DNA of 64,000 nt from Petaurus breviceps papuanus (lineage: Eukaryota; Chordata; Mammalia; Diprotodontia; Petauridae): assembly GCA_028583685.1 (NCBI GenBank), contig JAMXIF010000002.1:63224191-63288190 (forward strand), given 5' to 3'. Under the pieces are notes generated by a model that saw only the letters and a program-made list of their open reading frames with translations, was not told the origin of the DNA and searched no databases. Below are positions 1 through 12,400 of the stretch, piece after piece. Numbering within the stretch: position 1 is the first letter of the stretch; each line of letters opens with the position of its first letter. The position numbers and the translations under genes are program-made.

Positions 1-1335
1 AAATGGAAGTTAGTGTCACTAAAACCCTCATATCAAGCTTAACATTGTAGAAAGCAAATCTATAAAGAAGATCAGAAGAGGATACCTTGTCTTATTCTAT
101 TTTGGAAATTTAGATGTGGGCATTTTCTTCTCCCCTTGCTAGATAAAAAGATCAAGTGTCCCTTCAAATTCAAGTTCTCCCTAGAAGGTATGCCATCATC
201 TTCCATCATCAGGACATCAGTAGTTTCCAAGGCAACCACTGAGTCACATCCATCACATTTTCTAGCAATGCCATTTCAATCCCTCTGAGGGACAACATTA
301 TAGTTGAAAGAACTCAGAAATGGAGAGTTAGGGAAATATTACCAGGCTCAAATAAATAAATGTAAAACCAGCAGCACTCCACGCATAATAAGATTTCATA
401 AAGAAAATATTTCTAGGTAATATTGAGTTCAGGATGTTAATGAAGATTTGAAATAAATAACAGCAAGGCAAAGAAGGATCAAGAAAATAGAGAGAGGAGT
501 TAGAAAATTGAAAGGTAAAACAATACTACAATGCTTTGTAGATACAGAATAGTTTTCTTGCTTCTCTCCCCCTCCCTGCCCCTTTTATTCTCTGATAAGC
601 ATACGGTTGCCAGAGTTGAAATAGAATTAAACTAGAGCTGCAAATGAGGTTTCCACTAAGAAAAAAGCTGTCTCTTGCAGTGTTATGAGAGGAGCTGGGA
701 AATATGCCAAGTGTTCATGAAACTATTTTGGAAGGTTCATCTGAAGAGGCATGGATATTTGGCCTTCTATCTCTCAGGGTCCTTTTCAGACAAACCTGGA
801 TGCAGTAATGAAGATGTTTGTTTTCCTTTGTTATCCTTATTCTTCCTTCCTTTCTTCTTTCCTTTTCTTTTTCCCCCTTTTTTATTTTACTCCATTTTTC
901 CAATATTTATTAAATCTTATAATATAATGTACTATACTAGGTGTTGAACTTGAAAATAAAATGAAAGAATGTGTGACTAAAAAAGAAAAAGTATAAAATA
1001 TTTTCTACCTCATTTTTAAACAATCAGAAAAGTGAGTCTAGAAGATGCAATCTATCCTTTTGCACCATTGTTATATGTCTAATCCTATATTAACATTTTA
1101 ATTTTTCTTCAAATGATGAAAACAGCTACAAAACAGGGTGTCTTTCTCTATAATTTTCACTAAGGGAATCTTAATGTCTTGATATTTTCAACTATTGTTC
1201 TATTGGTCAGTAACATGCTATTCATAATTTAATTATCCTCTGATTACTTCTTAAATGGCAATCCTATGCACTGTGCCACCTATCTACTTAATACATGAGG
1301 GGAGCATAAAGAAATATAACCAAAATATAAGGTTT
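1..1335. other. Intergenic DNA, no gene seen
   Basis: AT-rich non-coding sequence. Short open frames near 675-947 run through T-rich, low-complexity sequence (F/L/P-rich translation) and are not credible genes. No repeat recognised with confidence. Confidence 0.6.
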
Positions 1336-1339
1336 GTCT

Positions 1340-1567
1340 GGGAGAACTACAGTGGAAAGAATTCTGGGTTTGGAGTTAGGAAAACCTGATTTCAAATTTG
1401 AATTCACACATTTACTAACTGTCTGAAACTAGGCAAGGCAGTTAACATTTATCTTCCTCAATTTCCTCAACTGTAAAATGGGGATACTAATAGGACCTAG
1501 TTTTGAAAGGTTGTTATAAGGGTTAAATGAGATAATACTTATAAGGTACTTAACATTGTGCCTAGAA
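1340..1567 (+). repeat. MIR-type CORE-SINE
   Basis: Reads through the typical MIR order: a 'tggaaag...gggtttggagtcagg' style start, a loss-of-lesion style 'aactgt...ctaggcaag' core, 'ctcaactgtaaaatgggga', then 'ttaaatgagataat' and a 'gtgcctag' end. Diverged, so old. A second short core-like piece follows at about 1575-1625. Confidence 0.75.
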
Positions 1568-2053
1568 AATTAACTACAAATCACTCAATCTCACTTGGAC
1601 TTAATTTCTTTATCTATAAGATGATGTTTTGTATATACCAAGATAAGGGCAAAATCGGTACACAATTTATGAAGGGTGATACTATAAGCAAATCAAGCGA
1701 ACAAGGAATAGTTTACCTGTCAGATCTATAGAGAACAGAAGAATTTAAGACTAAGCAAGAGATAGAGAACATTATGAAATGTAAAATGGATAATTTTTAT
1801 TACATTAAGTTAGAAAGTTTTTCATAAACAAAACCAATGCAGCTATGATCAGAAAGCTGGGAAACAATTTTTACAGCTAGTATCTCTGATAAATGCCTCA
1901 TTTCTAAAATATATAGAAAACTGAGTCAAATTTATAAGAATACAAGTCATTCCCCAATAGACAAAGGGTCAAAGGGTATGAACAGACCATTTTCATATGA
2001 ATAAATTAAAACTAGTAGACATATTTTTCAAAATGCTCTTAATCACTATTGAT

Positions 2054-2263
2054 TGGATGCAGCAGAATCTAAACTTATGTGGCCTACCATAGCCTTTAAA
2101 AAAATATACAGCATCCTTCTGGTGTTAGATTTAGGTTAGCCCTTACTTTTATTCAGTGCCCCATGATGGCACCCAAGGCTACTACCACTCCAACTCCCCT
2201 AGATCTGTTCAGTGCCCTCCCCCCCCCCCCCCCCCCCCCCGGAGTAGTGTCATGCACTTTGGG
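2054..2263. other. Unidentified insert with long C tract inside L1
   Basis: L1 sequence is continuous from about 2053 to 2264 if this segment is removed. The insert holds a run of more than 20 C at about 2218-2240 and repeats the phrase 'ttcagtgcc' on both sides of its middle. No family recognised and no clear TSD, so filler DNA or a piece of another repeat are both possible. Confidence 0.45.
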
Positions 2264-2440
2264 AACCTATAGATTAGAGAAAAGCAAATTAAAACAACTC
2301 TTGAGGTACTATATCACATATATCACACCTATCAGATTGACTAACATGACAAAATAGGAAAATGATAAATGTTGTAGAAGATGTGGGAAAATTGGAAGAC
2401 TAGTGCACTATTGGTAGAGTTATGAGCTCATCTAACCATT

Positions 2441-2985
2441 TGTAAGGGTTATGGGATTTAAAGATCTTCCATGCCCCATTGGACATGCTGACGTAGCAGG
2501 AAGGGGCGGAGCAAGCGAAAGCGAAAGTGAGAGAAAGCGAAAGCCAAGCTAGCGTTCCTGCGGTGGCTGGCGGTGGTGGCTGCAGCAGTGGCAGCAGCAG
2601 AGGCAGCGGCAGCGCGAAGCCCTTTGTGAGTTAGGACTGCTAAGGACTCCTGCTGAGGACTGCCAGGGGCCGGAGCTGCTGGGAGCGCGCTTCCAGGACG
2701 CTGGGTGGTTGCTGTGCGTGGGGAGAGGAGGACCTTTGCCTGAGGTAGCCTGTTCTGTTTTAAAGGCTTGAAAATGTGGGTGCTTTTTACTTTATCTACC
2801 TGTGCCAATGTCATAACTACTCTGATGGCTTTCACTTTCTGGTTTTGGGACTCAGTCTTTTGGTATCTTAATAAATTTTCCAGCTTATTCCCTTATATGA
2901 CAAGCATGACGTATTTTGTGATGGATAATTATATCAGCATATCTGTAATCTCCATAGGCATTGTGAATATGGCATTTCTGATACA
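2441..2985 (+). mobile_element. Solo LTR of an endogenous retrovirus, 545 bp
   Basis: Begins TGTAAGGG and ends GATACA (TG...CA), flanked by an exact 5-bp duplication CCATT (2436-2440 and 2986-2990); removing it restores the L1 reading around it. A poly(A) signal AATAAA lies at 2870-2875, which places the LTR on the plus strand. The first part (about 2490-2740) is GC-rich with GC-box, CRE-like and IRF-type motifs. It is a fossil with no internal genes. The 86-residue open frame at 2768-3028 runs past the LTR end and is not a gene. The LTR shares its opening block ('agatcttccatgcccc') with the LTR at 8191-16112 and resembles the LTR at 63093-63601 along most of its length. Confidence 0.9.
2489..2544 (+). 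promoter_or_regulatory. LTR U3-like enhancer block with twin IRF-type motifs
   Basis: TGACGTA (CRE-like) at 2489-2495, GGGGCGGAG (GC box) at about 2503-2511, then GAAAGCGAAAGT at 2517-2528 and GAAAGCGAAAGC at 2533-2544. Both 12-mers fit the interferon-regulatory-factor element GAAASYGAAASY. Motifs are seen; activity is inference. Confidence 0.55.
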
Positions 2986-3711
2986 CCATTTTGCAGGGCA
3001 GTTTAGAACTATGCTCAAAGGACTATAAAGCTATGCCTACCCTTTGATCCAGCAATGCTGCTACTAGGTCTGTATCCCAAAGAGATCATATAAAAGGGAA
3101 AAACACCCACATGTACAAAAAATCTTTATAGCAGGTCTTTTTGTGGTGGTCAAGCATTGGAAACTGATGGGATGCCCATCAATTGGGGAACAGCTGAACA
3201 AGTTGTGATATATAAACATAATGGAATACTATTTTTTTCCATAAGAAATGATGAGAAGACAGATTTCAGAAAAACCTGGAAAGAGATTAACATGAGCTGA
3301 TGCTGCATGAAGTGAGCAAAACCAGGAGAATATTGTACACAGTAATGGTAACATTGTGTGATGACCAACTATGACAGACTTAACTCCTCTCATCAGTGCA
3401 ATGACCTAAGAGAATTCCAAAAGGCTCACGATGGAAAATATTATCCACATCACATCCAGAGAAAGAACTATGGAGTCTGAATGCAGACCGAAGCATACTA
3501 TTTTCTTTTTCTGCTTGTTTTATCCTTTCTTGTTGTTGTTTTTTCTTTTGTTCTTATACTTTCACAACATGACTAATTTGGAAATATGTTTAATATGATT
3601 GTACATGCATGGCCTATATCAGATTGTATGCTGTCATGAGGAGGAGGGAGACGAAAAATTTAGAACTCAAAATCTTATAAAAGTGAATGTTAAAAGCTTA
3701 AGTAAAAAGAC

Positions 3712-3782
3712 TATTTTAAATGATGGTTTGGATTAGGTGATGTCTAAAGTCCCTTCCAATTCTAATTCCTATTGTGATCAAT
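3712..3782 (+). repeat. SINE 3' tail fragment
   Basis: 'gatggtttggattaggtgatg...cccttccaattctaa' is the 3' part common to some mammalian CORE-type SINEs ('ttggactagatgacct...cccttccaactct'). Too short to assign to a family. Confidence 0.4.
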
Positions 3783-3854
3783 TGATTGCATTCATTATTT
3801 CATGAGTGAAGATATTGACTCAACTAAAGTTTGAAGCTAACTCATTCATATCCT

Positions 3855-4620
3855 CACAGAATAACAGAATTTCTTAAATAGAAGGGACCCCAAAGGCCAA
3901 ATATCCCCATACATACCTGAAAGACAATTCCCTCTATGAAATACTCAAAAAATGATCAACCTCTCTTTTTGCATGAAAGGACAAAAGAAGTTGAAAAGTA
4001 GTCATTTTCACTGTTAGATAGCATTAGTTTGGGGTTATGTTTTCTGTAGCTCAAACTTATATGCACTTCTTGAAAAGTTATACCCATTTTCCTGAATATT
4101 CTTCCTCAGACGAAGTAGAAGAAATATTCCACATGGCATCCCATCAGAATTTTTTATGACACTTAGTATGATTCCCCCAAATCTCCCATCATCTTGGCTA
4201 GAGTCACTCCAATTGATGCTTGTATGATATGGATTTGAGGCCCTTCACCTTCACCATTCTCTTTACATGTCCTAGTTTATTAATATCATGTCTAAAAGTG
4301 TCATCCAGAACTAAAATGATAACTTAGATTTGGTATGAACAAAACAGAGTGCAATGAAATTAGTACTTCCTCTGTCCTGCCATTTATATCTATCATAATA
4401 CTAACTTTGTAACAGCAATTTTAGTTTTCATATCATACTATAAACTCAACTTCTCATCCTGTGCTGTTCTTATTCATATAGTACTATTAATTTACCAAAA
4501 ATATCCACCAACAGAATGGAGGCCTTTGCTTCATTATTATATTTACTGAATTAAAGTGCATCACTGGGGTTGCTCATTTTTATCTCTCATATTTATGTGT
4601 TCATGCTATATATCTAGTTA
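3855..4620 (-). mobile_element. CR1/L3-like LINE fragment
   Basis: On the plus strand it reads 'agaataacagaatttc...agaagggaccccaaaggcca', a diverged form of the CR1 end 'agaatcatagaat...ggaagggacct', and later 'gaggcccttcacc...ttcaccattct', a block common in CR1/L3 antisense. Heavily diverged; boundaries uncertain. It is comparable to the element at 57980-59470. Confidence 0.45.
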
Positions 4621-4632
4621 ATTCTTTCTTGT

Positions 4633-4872
4633 TTTTGTTCAGTTGTGTCTGAGTTTTTGTGACAACATTTGGGGTTTTCTTGGCAAAGATACTGGAGTAA
4701 TTTGCCATTTCCTTCTCCAGCTCATTTTATAGATGAGGTAACTGAGGCGAATAGTTAAGTGATGTGTCCAGGATCACACATCTAGTAAATGTCTGAGGCC
4801 AGATTTAAACTCAGGAAGATAAGTTTTCTTCACTCCAAGCTGGGTGCTCTATCCACTGTACCACCCAGCTGT
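4633..4872 (-). repeat. Mar1-type CORE-SINE, near full length
   Basis: In reverse: tRNA-like head (plus-strand end 'ctatccactgtaccacccagctg'), CORE ('cagctcattttatagatgagg'), then a tail ending in the BovB/RTE-like 'gtcacaaa..ctcagacac' block near 4640-4670. Several substitutions, middle-aged. Confidence 0.75.
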
Positions 4873-4879
4873 TTTAGTT

Positions 4880-6465
4880 ACCTCTTTTTCTAAGCAAACA
4901 TATCCATGCTAATTGTTGTATCACATATAGATTATCATTTTAGATATGCTACATTTTTATCTACCACACATTTTCCAATTACCCTTTGGGTGAAAAGAAC
5001 TTTTCTGAGATTGTACTTTTACATCATATTATCACCAAGTGGTCATTGGGATTATTGAAAGCTCCTAATAATATCCCCAATGCAATTCATACCAAATACT
5101 TATCTTTGGATTTTGCACAGATGACTGGCCAATAACATTCTCTATTTTATGCCTTACTTGGCTCTGGTAATGATTGAGGGTTGAACAAAATTATTTCCAC
5201 ATTCTCTTCTGTTATGGAGTCTTGTAGAATTTTGACATATGTGGAAAAGACACCTTGTTTGAAGAGAGTCTGTTTTTAGACAAAGTGAAAGGTGTTAAAT
5301 CTGTTGTGAATTAAGTAAATTTCCTTCAAAAAATGATGATACTCAATCATCACAATCAAAAGATTGAAGCATCTCAGAAATTACCTAAGTTGGTAATCAC
5401 TTGCTCTTTTTTTTTAAGGGAAGAGACATGGCAGCCAAAGATAACACTAACAGATATCATAAAAGATGAGTGATGACAGCTGATTATGAATATTATCACC
5501 TAACAAAACAAGAAAAAATAATCTAAGAAAAATCAAAGAGTTTCATCTAATCCAGGTGATTCACAGCCAGTTTTCTAGAAAATAGTTCATGGACCCATCA
5601 CTTGTATTTCCCATCTGTTTTGTCACATTCTTACCATGTAACTGGTTCACTCCTATTCCAATCATATACCTTTGATGATTTCTATACCAATTTGTAAATG
5701 AATAATAATAATAGAACAAAAACAACAATAACACTATTAATGATAATTAATTGTAGTATTAGTATTACTGTTATACTCTAAAGACCAAAATATCATATAT
5801 ATTTTTGGGGAGTGGGTGTAGACAATTATGCAAGAGAGGAATACTAGTCAGGGAGATGTGACATACTCTGTTAGTCCTAAGACTGATGTTAAAGATTTAG
5901 AGGGAGGCCCAGAAGGAAACCTGAAATTCTAGTCAACAGTTCTAGTGATAACCCTTATTGGGCAAGCACTCTAGTCAGAGTAATGAAAATAATCTAAGAA
6001 ATAGATGGAGAAGTAAAGTGTTTCATACTTGCAACATCATTACAATGATTAGTCAATAAGTAATCACTTATTAAGCAGCTACTCTTTGTCAGACATTTGG
6101 TTAAATGCTGATAAGCTTGACACAGAAAAGCTAGTGGTGTTCCTTTGTTTTCTAGTAACACAAAAAGGTAAAATATATAGGAGCAAGCCATAAATCCCAA
6201 CATATATCTTACTAAAAATGCTTCTGTGTGAATGGTGCTGATAACTAAAGCAAGGAAACCATGAGAGCACAAAAATGGGCTAATGACATTGATATGTTAT
6301 TATGTGTCAATGCTAAATAAAGACAAAATTGGAAACAGATCTTGATAGTTATAAATTAAGGACATCATACTTCTTTTGTTCAACAATATCTTTTACTCAA
6401 AAAATAAAGTATTGCAGATTAGAGGGAACAATTACAAGAATTTAATTAATTCCTTAGTTAAAATA
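4880..6465. other. Intergenic DNA, no gene seen
   Basis: AT-rich sequence with short A/T runs and an AAT/ACA-rich patch near 5695-5775. The 92-residue frame at 5994-6272 (minus) has no recognisable feature. The first few hundred bases may continue the CR1-like element. Confidence 0.5.
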
Positions 6466-6469
6466 AGAA

Positions 6470-6745
6470 CAGAAATTCAAAAGTTTCTTTTTAAAATATA
6501 TTTTGTTTAGAAAATATTTTCCATTTAAAAGTGCAAATTGTAATCTTTTTTTTTTAATTTAGACTTCAAAGTTTTCTTCGTCTCTTCAGAGCTTCCCCCC
6601 TCCTTGAGAAGGCAAGCAATTCGATAGATTATACATGTGAGGTTAGGCAGTACATTTCCATATTAGGCATGATATAAAAGAGAACAGACAAAAACAAACT
6701 AGAATTGGTTTTTAGAGGAACAAAGTTTTTAATTTTATTCCATTC
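6470..6745 (-). mobile_element. L1 3' UTR fragment
   Basis: Plus strand reads 'ccccctccttgagaaggcaagcaattcgatagattatacatgtgaggt', the 3' UTR block also present at 24160-24240 and 24920-24990. Short, 5'-truncated piece. Confidence 0.65.
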
Positions 6746-7680
6746 ACTTAACACATCCTGAAAATAATAAGTATCCATATATTACCCAAATTTAGGATCA
6801 AGAGAGTGCATGCAGAATAGATTCTTAATGTGAGCTTGCCATTTGTTTCTGTTGTTGTTTTTTTTTATTAATTAATTACTTTTTTTTAGTTTTCAGAATT
6901 CACTTTTCATATGATTTTGAGCTCCAGATTTTCTCCCCATCTCTCCCCTGCATACATTCCGATTACCCCTTCTACCAATCTGCCTTCCCTTTTATGACCA
7001 ACCCTGCCCCTTTCTCCTGATCCCCTTCCCTTCTGTTTTCCTATAGGGCAAGATAAATTTCTATACACCATTGCCTGTAAATCTTATTTCCCTGTTGCAT
7101 GTAAAGACAACTTTTAACATTCATTTTTGAAACTTTGAGTTCCACGTTCTCTACCTTCCTCTCTTCCAATCCAGCTTCATTGGTAACACAAGCAGTTTGG
7201 TGTATATTATACATTTGCTGTCATGCAAAACACTTCTATAACAGTCATGTTGTGAAGGGCTAACTACATTTCTCTCCATTCTATCCTGACTCCCATTTAT
7301 TCTATTTGCTTTTTTGATTTTGTCCCTTCTCAAAAGGGTTTGCTTATGATTACTTTTCCTTCCATTTGCCCTCCCTTCTATAACCCCCCCCCATCTCCTT
7401 CTCCCTTACTTTCCTATAGGGTAAGACAGATTTCCACACCAAATTAAGTGTGTATGCCACTTGCTCCCCAAGCTAAATCCAATGAGGTCAAAGTTCTCTC
7501 ATTCCCTCTCACTTCCCCCCTCATCCACTCCATTGGAAAAGCTTTTTCTTATCACTTTTATGTAAGATAATTTACCCCATTTTATCTCTCCCTTTCTCCT
7601 CCCTGTACATTTCTCTCTCACCCCTTAATTTTATTTTCTGGTTATTATCCCTTCATATTCAACTCACACTATGCCCTCTG

Positions 7681-7682
7681 TC

Positions 7683-7751
<69 letters not shown>

Positions 7752-7774
7752 GTATCTATCTATCTATCTATTTA

Positions 7775-7803
<29 letters not shown>
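7681..7803. repeat. (TATC)n/(TGTC)n microsatellite
   Basis: Near-perfect TATC repeats from about 7681 to 7780, then TGTC repeats to about 7803. It sits in the HAL1-A 3' UTR at the position where HAL1-1 carries its AT repeat. Open frames through it (SIYLSIYL..., VCLSVCLS) are artefacts. Confidence 0.95.
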
Positions 7804-7806
<3 letters not shown>

Positions 7807-8935
7807 ACGATATATTCCCTCCAACTACTGTATTACTGAAAAGGTCTCATGAGTTATGAATATCACATTTCCATGAATTAATATAAACAATTCAACATTA
7901 TTAAGTCACTTGTGATTTCTCTTTCCTGTTTACCTTTTCATGCTTCCCTTGTTTCTTGTATTTGAAAGTGAAATTTTCCATTCAGATCTAGTCTTTTCAT
8001 GAAGAATGCTTAAAAGTCCTCTAGTTCATTGAATATCCACCCCCCCCCCCCGAAGGATTATACTCAGTTTTGTTGGGCAGGTGATTCTTGGTTTTAATCC
8101 TACCTCCTTCCACCTCTGGTAGTCCAATAATTTTAAAATTCTCTCTCTTGAAACTATTTTCTAGTTCAATGGTTTTTCCAATGAGATATTTGTAAAGCCA
8201 CACATGAGCAATGTTCCAGAGGACTGCTCTTGTGAATAGCTTTCAAGGTTCTGATTACATAGTATAGTGAGCTCTCTATTTATTAAAAAACAAATCAGAA
8301 CAAAACAATCATAGAAAATCAAAATACAGCACTTACAACGTTACAACTTATTACAGAAAATCAAAATATAACATTCACCATGTCACAACTCAACAACTTA
8401 TCACTAAAATGGCCACATAGTTTTCACCAAAGTGGTCAAATAGTTTTAAACAAAGTACAATCATTTAGCAACTCAATATTTTAGTAACTCAATCATTCAA
8501 TCATCCTTAAGGAGGCTTGCCTCCTTAAGTGTCACAAGGTACAAAAATCAAAGTTCTCCAGCCATGCAGTACAATTAAGTTACAACTTCAACAGTCACCA
8601 CTCAGTACCCTCTTAAGGAGTAGTGGAAAGTACAAAAGTGATCCAACCCTAGGTCACAAGTAAATTACAATTTCATCAGTCACTACTCAGACAATTTCAT
8701 CAGTCACTATTCAGTAACCACAGAGAAGTCTTTTCATCTTGACTCGAGGCAGGTAGCTCCCACATGAATCCACCAAACTGTCAGCAGGGTTCAAAGGCAG
8801 ACAGCTCCCAGTTTCTTGCCTAGCTCTCCATGCAGTTCCTGCTCCACCTTGGAGCTCACAGTGTCCAGTCCATCTCAAATCCTTCACAGCTCCTGTTTCT
8901 GGGAAGATGAAGCTTAACGAGGCCACAGTAATATT

Positions 8936-9180
8936 TTTTTAATCTTTTTTTTAATTGTTTGTTTGCTTTTAGTTTATAGGATTCAATTTCACAATTCCTT
9001 GAGTTTTACATTTTCTCCCCCTCCCTCCCCTCCCCCCATGGAGGCTTATAGTCAAGTAAACAAACAAATTAATAAAGACAAAAATAAAAAAAAATAAATG
9101 ATAGAGAGTGTATGACATAGGAAGCAATCTTTTGGAGAAGATAGGAAGGAATGGGAATTCTTGAGCCATTAGAGAGCTTA
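8936..9180 (-). other. Probable L1 3' transduction (second 3' end)
   Basis: Downstream of the L1's own poly(A), still inside the TSDs, is about 125 bp of unrelated sequence followed by a 5'-truncated L1 3' end ('ccatggggggagggg...' on the minus strand) and a second A-rich tail. The most direct reading is transcription past the first poly(A) into a flanking L1 fragment at the source locus. An internal duplication is the alternative. Confidence 0.6.
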
Positions 9181-9464
9181 TTCTTTTTTTTTTCTTATTT
9201 TTTTATTTTAATTAATTTGTTTGTTTCCTTTTAGTTTACAGGATTCAATTCTACAATTCCTTGAGTTTCGCTTTTTCTCCCCTCCCTCCCCTTCCCCCCA
9301 TGGCGGCATATAGTCAAGTATAGGATCTGTAAATACTTTCACATTATACATTAGTCAGGTTATAAGGACGGATTGTACCAGCTGGAATGAAAAATGGTAA
9401 AGAGGACATAAAACCAAGTAAGAGAAGGAAAAAGATCAGGTATTTTGCTTCCACCTGGATATAA

Positions 9465-12400
9465 ACTCAGTTCTTTCTAGTTCTTTCTCTGGATGCACAC
9501 ATTTCTCTCCATCATGAGTCTTTTGGGATTGACTTATATCACTGCATTGCTGAGAAGAGTCCAGTCTATCAAAGTTGGTCATCACACATACGTTGTGTCT
9601 GTAATTGTGTACAAATTTCTCCTAGTTCTACTGTTCTCACAAAGCATCAGTTTGTATAAGCCTCTCCAGGTGAATATGAAGACAGTCTGCTCCTCATTTC
9701 TTATAGAACAATAGTATTCCATAACATGCATATACCACAACTTGTTCAGCCATTCCCCAATTGATGGGCAACCCTTAATTTCCAATTTTTTGCTACCACA
9801 AAAAGAGCTACTATAAGCATTTTTGTACATATGGGTCTTTCTCCTATTTCTATGATCTCTTTGGGATATAACCCTGGGAGTGGTATTGCTGGATCAAAGG
9901 GTATGAAAGTATTTATAGTTTTTGGGCATAATTCCAGATTGCTCTCCAGAAAGGCTGATCAATTCACAACTCCACCAGCAGTGCATTAGTGTTCCAATTT
10001 GCCCACATCCTCTCCAGCATTTGTCATTTTCCTGTTTTGTCATCTTAGCCAATCTGACTGGTGAGATGTGGTACCTCAGAGTTGTTTTGATTTGCATTTC
10101 TCTAATCAGTAGTGAATTAGAGTATTTCTTCATGTGATTATAGATATCTTTAATTTCTTTCTCTGAAAATTGCCTGTTCATATCCTTTGATCATTTATCA
10201 ATGGGGGAATGACTTGTATTCTCATAACTTTGACTCAATTCTCTGTATATTTTAGAAATGAGTCCTTTGTCAGAGACATAGGTTGTAAAGATTCCCAATT
10301 TCCCACTTCCCCCTTAATCTTGGTTACATTGGCTTTGTTTGTACAAAAACTTTTCAATTTCATGTAGTCAAAATTATCCATTTTACATTTTATAATGTTC
10401 TCTAATTCTTGTTTAGTCATAAAGTCTTTCCCTCTCCATAAGTCTGATAGGTAAACTATTCCTTGTTTTAGGCAACAGTATCAACCTTTATACCTAGATC
10501 ATGCACCCATTTATACTTGATTTTGGTATATGGTGTTAGATAATGGTCTATGCCCAGTTTCTGCCATACTATATTCCAGTTTTCCCAGCAGTTTTTGTCA
10601 AACAGTGAGTTGTTATCCCCAAAACCAGGGTCTGGGGGTTTATCAAACAATAGATTACTATAGTCATTGACTTCTGAATCTCATGTGCTTTATCTATTGC
10701 ATTGATCCACTCCTCTATTCCTCAGCCAGTACCAAGTAGTTTTGATGACTGCTGCTATATAATAACAGATTGAAATCTGGTATAGCTGGTCCACCTTCCC
10801 TAGCATTTCTTTTCATTAATTCCCTTGATATTCTGGACTGTTTATTCTTCCAAATGAATTTTGTTACTATTGTTTCTAAATCTATAAAGTTGTTTTTTGG
10901 TAAATTAATTGGTATGGCACTAAATATATAATTTAATTTAGGCAAAATTGTCATTTTTATTATATTAGCTCGACCCAGCCACGAGCAATTGATATTTTTC
11001 CAATTAGTTAGATCTGACTTTATTTGTGTGAAAAGTGTTTTGTATTTATGGTCATACAGGTCCTGGGTTTGTTTCGGCAGATAGATTCCCAAATATTTTA
11101 TAATGTCTACAGTAATTTTAAATGGTATTTCTCTTTCTATCTTTTGCTGTTGAATTTCATTGGAAATATATAGGAATGCCGAAGATTTATGTGGGTTTAT
11201 TTTATATCCTGCAACTTTGCCAAATTTATTCATTGTCTCAAGTAGTTTTTTACTTAATTCTCTAGGATTCTCTAAGTATATCATCATATCATCTGCAAAG
11301 AGTGATAGCTTGGTCTCTTCTTTGCCTAATTTGATTCTTTTGACTTCTTTTTCTTCTCTAATTGCTCCTGCTAACATTTATAGTACAACATTGAATAAGA
11401 AGGATGATAGTGGACACACTTGTTTCACCCCTGATCTTATGGGGAATGCTTCTAGGTTCTCCCCATTACATATAATACTTCCTGATGGCTTTAAATAGAT
11501 GCTACCTATTATTTTAAGGAAGGCTCCATTTGTTCCTATACTTTCTGATGTTTTTAATAGGAATGGATGTTGTATTTTGTCAAAAGCCTTTTCTGCATCT
11601 GTTGAGATGATCATGTAGTTTCTGCTAGTTTTATTGTTGATATCATCAATTCTACTGTTAGTTTTCCTAATATTAAACCATCTTTGCATCCCTGGAATAA
11701 ATCATACCTGATCAAAGTGTATTATTCTTGAGATAAGTTGCTGTAGTCTTTTTGCTACTATTTTATTTAGAATTTTTGCATCTATATTCATGAGGGAGAT
11801 TGGTCTATAATTTTCTTTCTCTTTTTTATCTCTTGCTGATTTAGGTATCAGTACCATATTTGTGTCATAAAAAGAATTTGGTAGGACTCCTTCTTCACTA
11901 ATTTTCCCAAATAGTTTGTAGAGTATTGGGATAAATTGTTCTTTAAATGTTTGATAGAATTCACTAGTGAATCCTTCTGGCCCTGGAGATTTTTTCCTAG
12001 GGATTTGACTGATGGCTTGTTCAATTTATTTTTCTGAGATGGGATTATTTAAGTAATTTATTCCTCTTCAGTTAATCTGGGCAACTTGTATTTTTGTAAA
12101 TATTCATCCATTTTCCTAAGATTATCAAATTGATGTGCATATAATTGGGAAAAGTAATTCCTAATTATTGTTTTGATTTCCTCTTCCTTGGAGGTAAATT
12201 CACCCTTTTAATTTTTGATACTCATAATTTGGTTTTCTTTCTTTTTTTTATCATATTGACTAAGGGTCTATCAATTTTTTTTTTCATAAAGCCAGCTCTT
12301 GGTTTTATTTATTAATTAAATACTTTTCTTAATTTCATTTTTATTAATCTCTCCTTTTGTCTTCAATATTTCTAATTTAGTATTTAATTGGGGATTTTGA

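Larger units (their letters stand above)
1630..3705 (+). mobile_element. L1 3' fragment (late ORF2 + 3' UTR), interrupted twice
   Basis: Plus-strand L1 tail. It matches, base for base in many stretches, the reverse complement of the L1 ends at 9.2-10.5 kb and 42.2-43.4 kb, including the late-ORF2 block encoding 'CWRGCG'-like sequence at 2340-2400 and the 3' UTR to about 3705. ORF2 is decayed by many stops. Two later insertions split it: an unidentified C-rich piece at about 2054-2263 and a solo LTR at 2441-2985. The element lacks everything 5' of late ORF2, the usual 5' truncation. Confidence 0.8.

Noticed and set aside
2768-3028. 86-residue hydrophobic frame, possible small membrane protein
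   Set aside because: It starts in a solo LTR and runs over the LTR end and TSD into L1, so it cannot be an old gene.
7681-7803. Repeat array considered as CRISPR
   Set aside because: 4-bp units without spacers, in a vertebrate genome.
7671-7859. SIYLSIYL repeat protein
   Set aside because: Translation of a TATC microsatellite.
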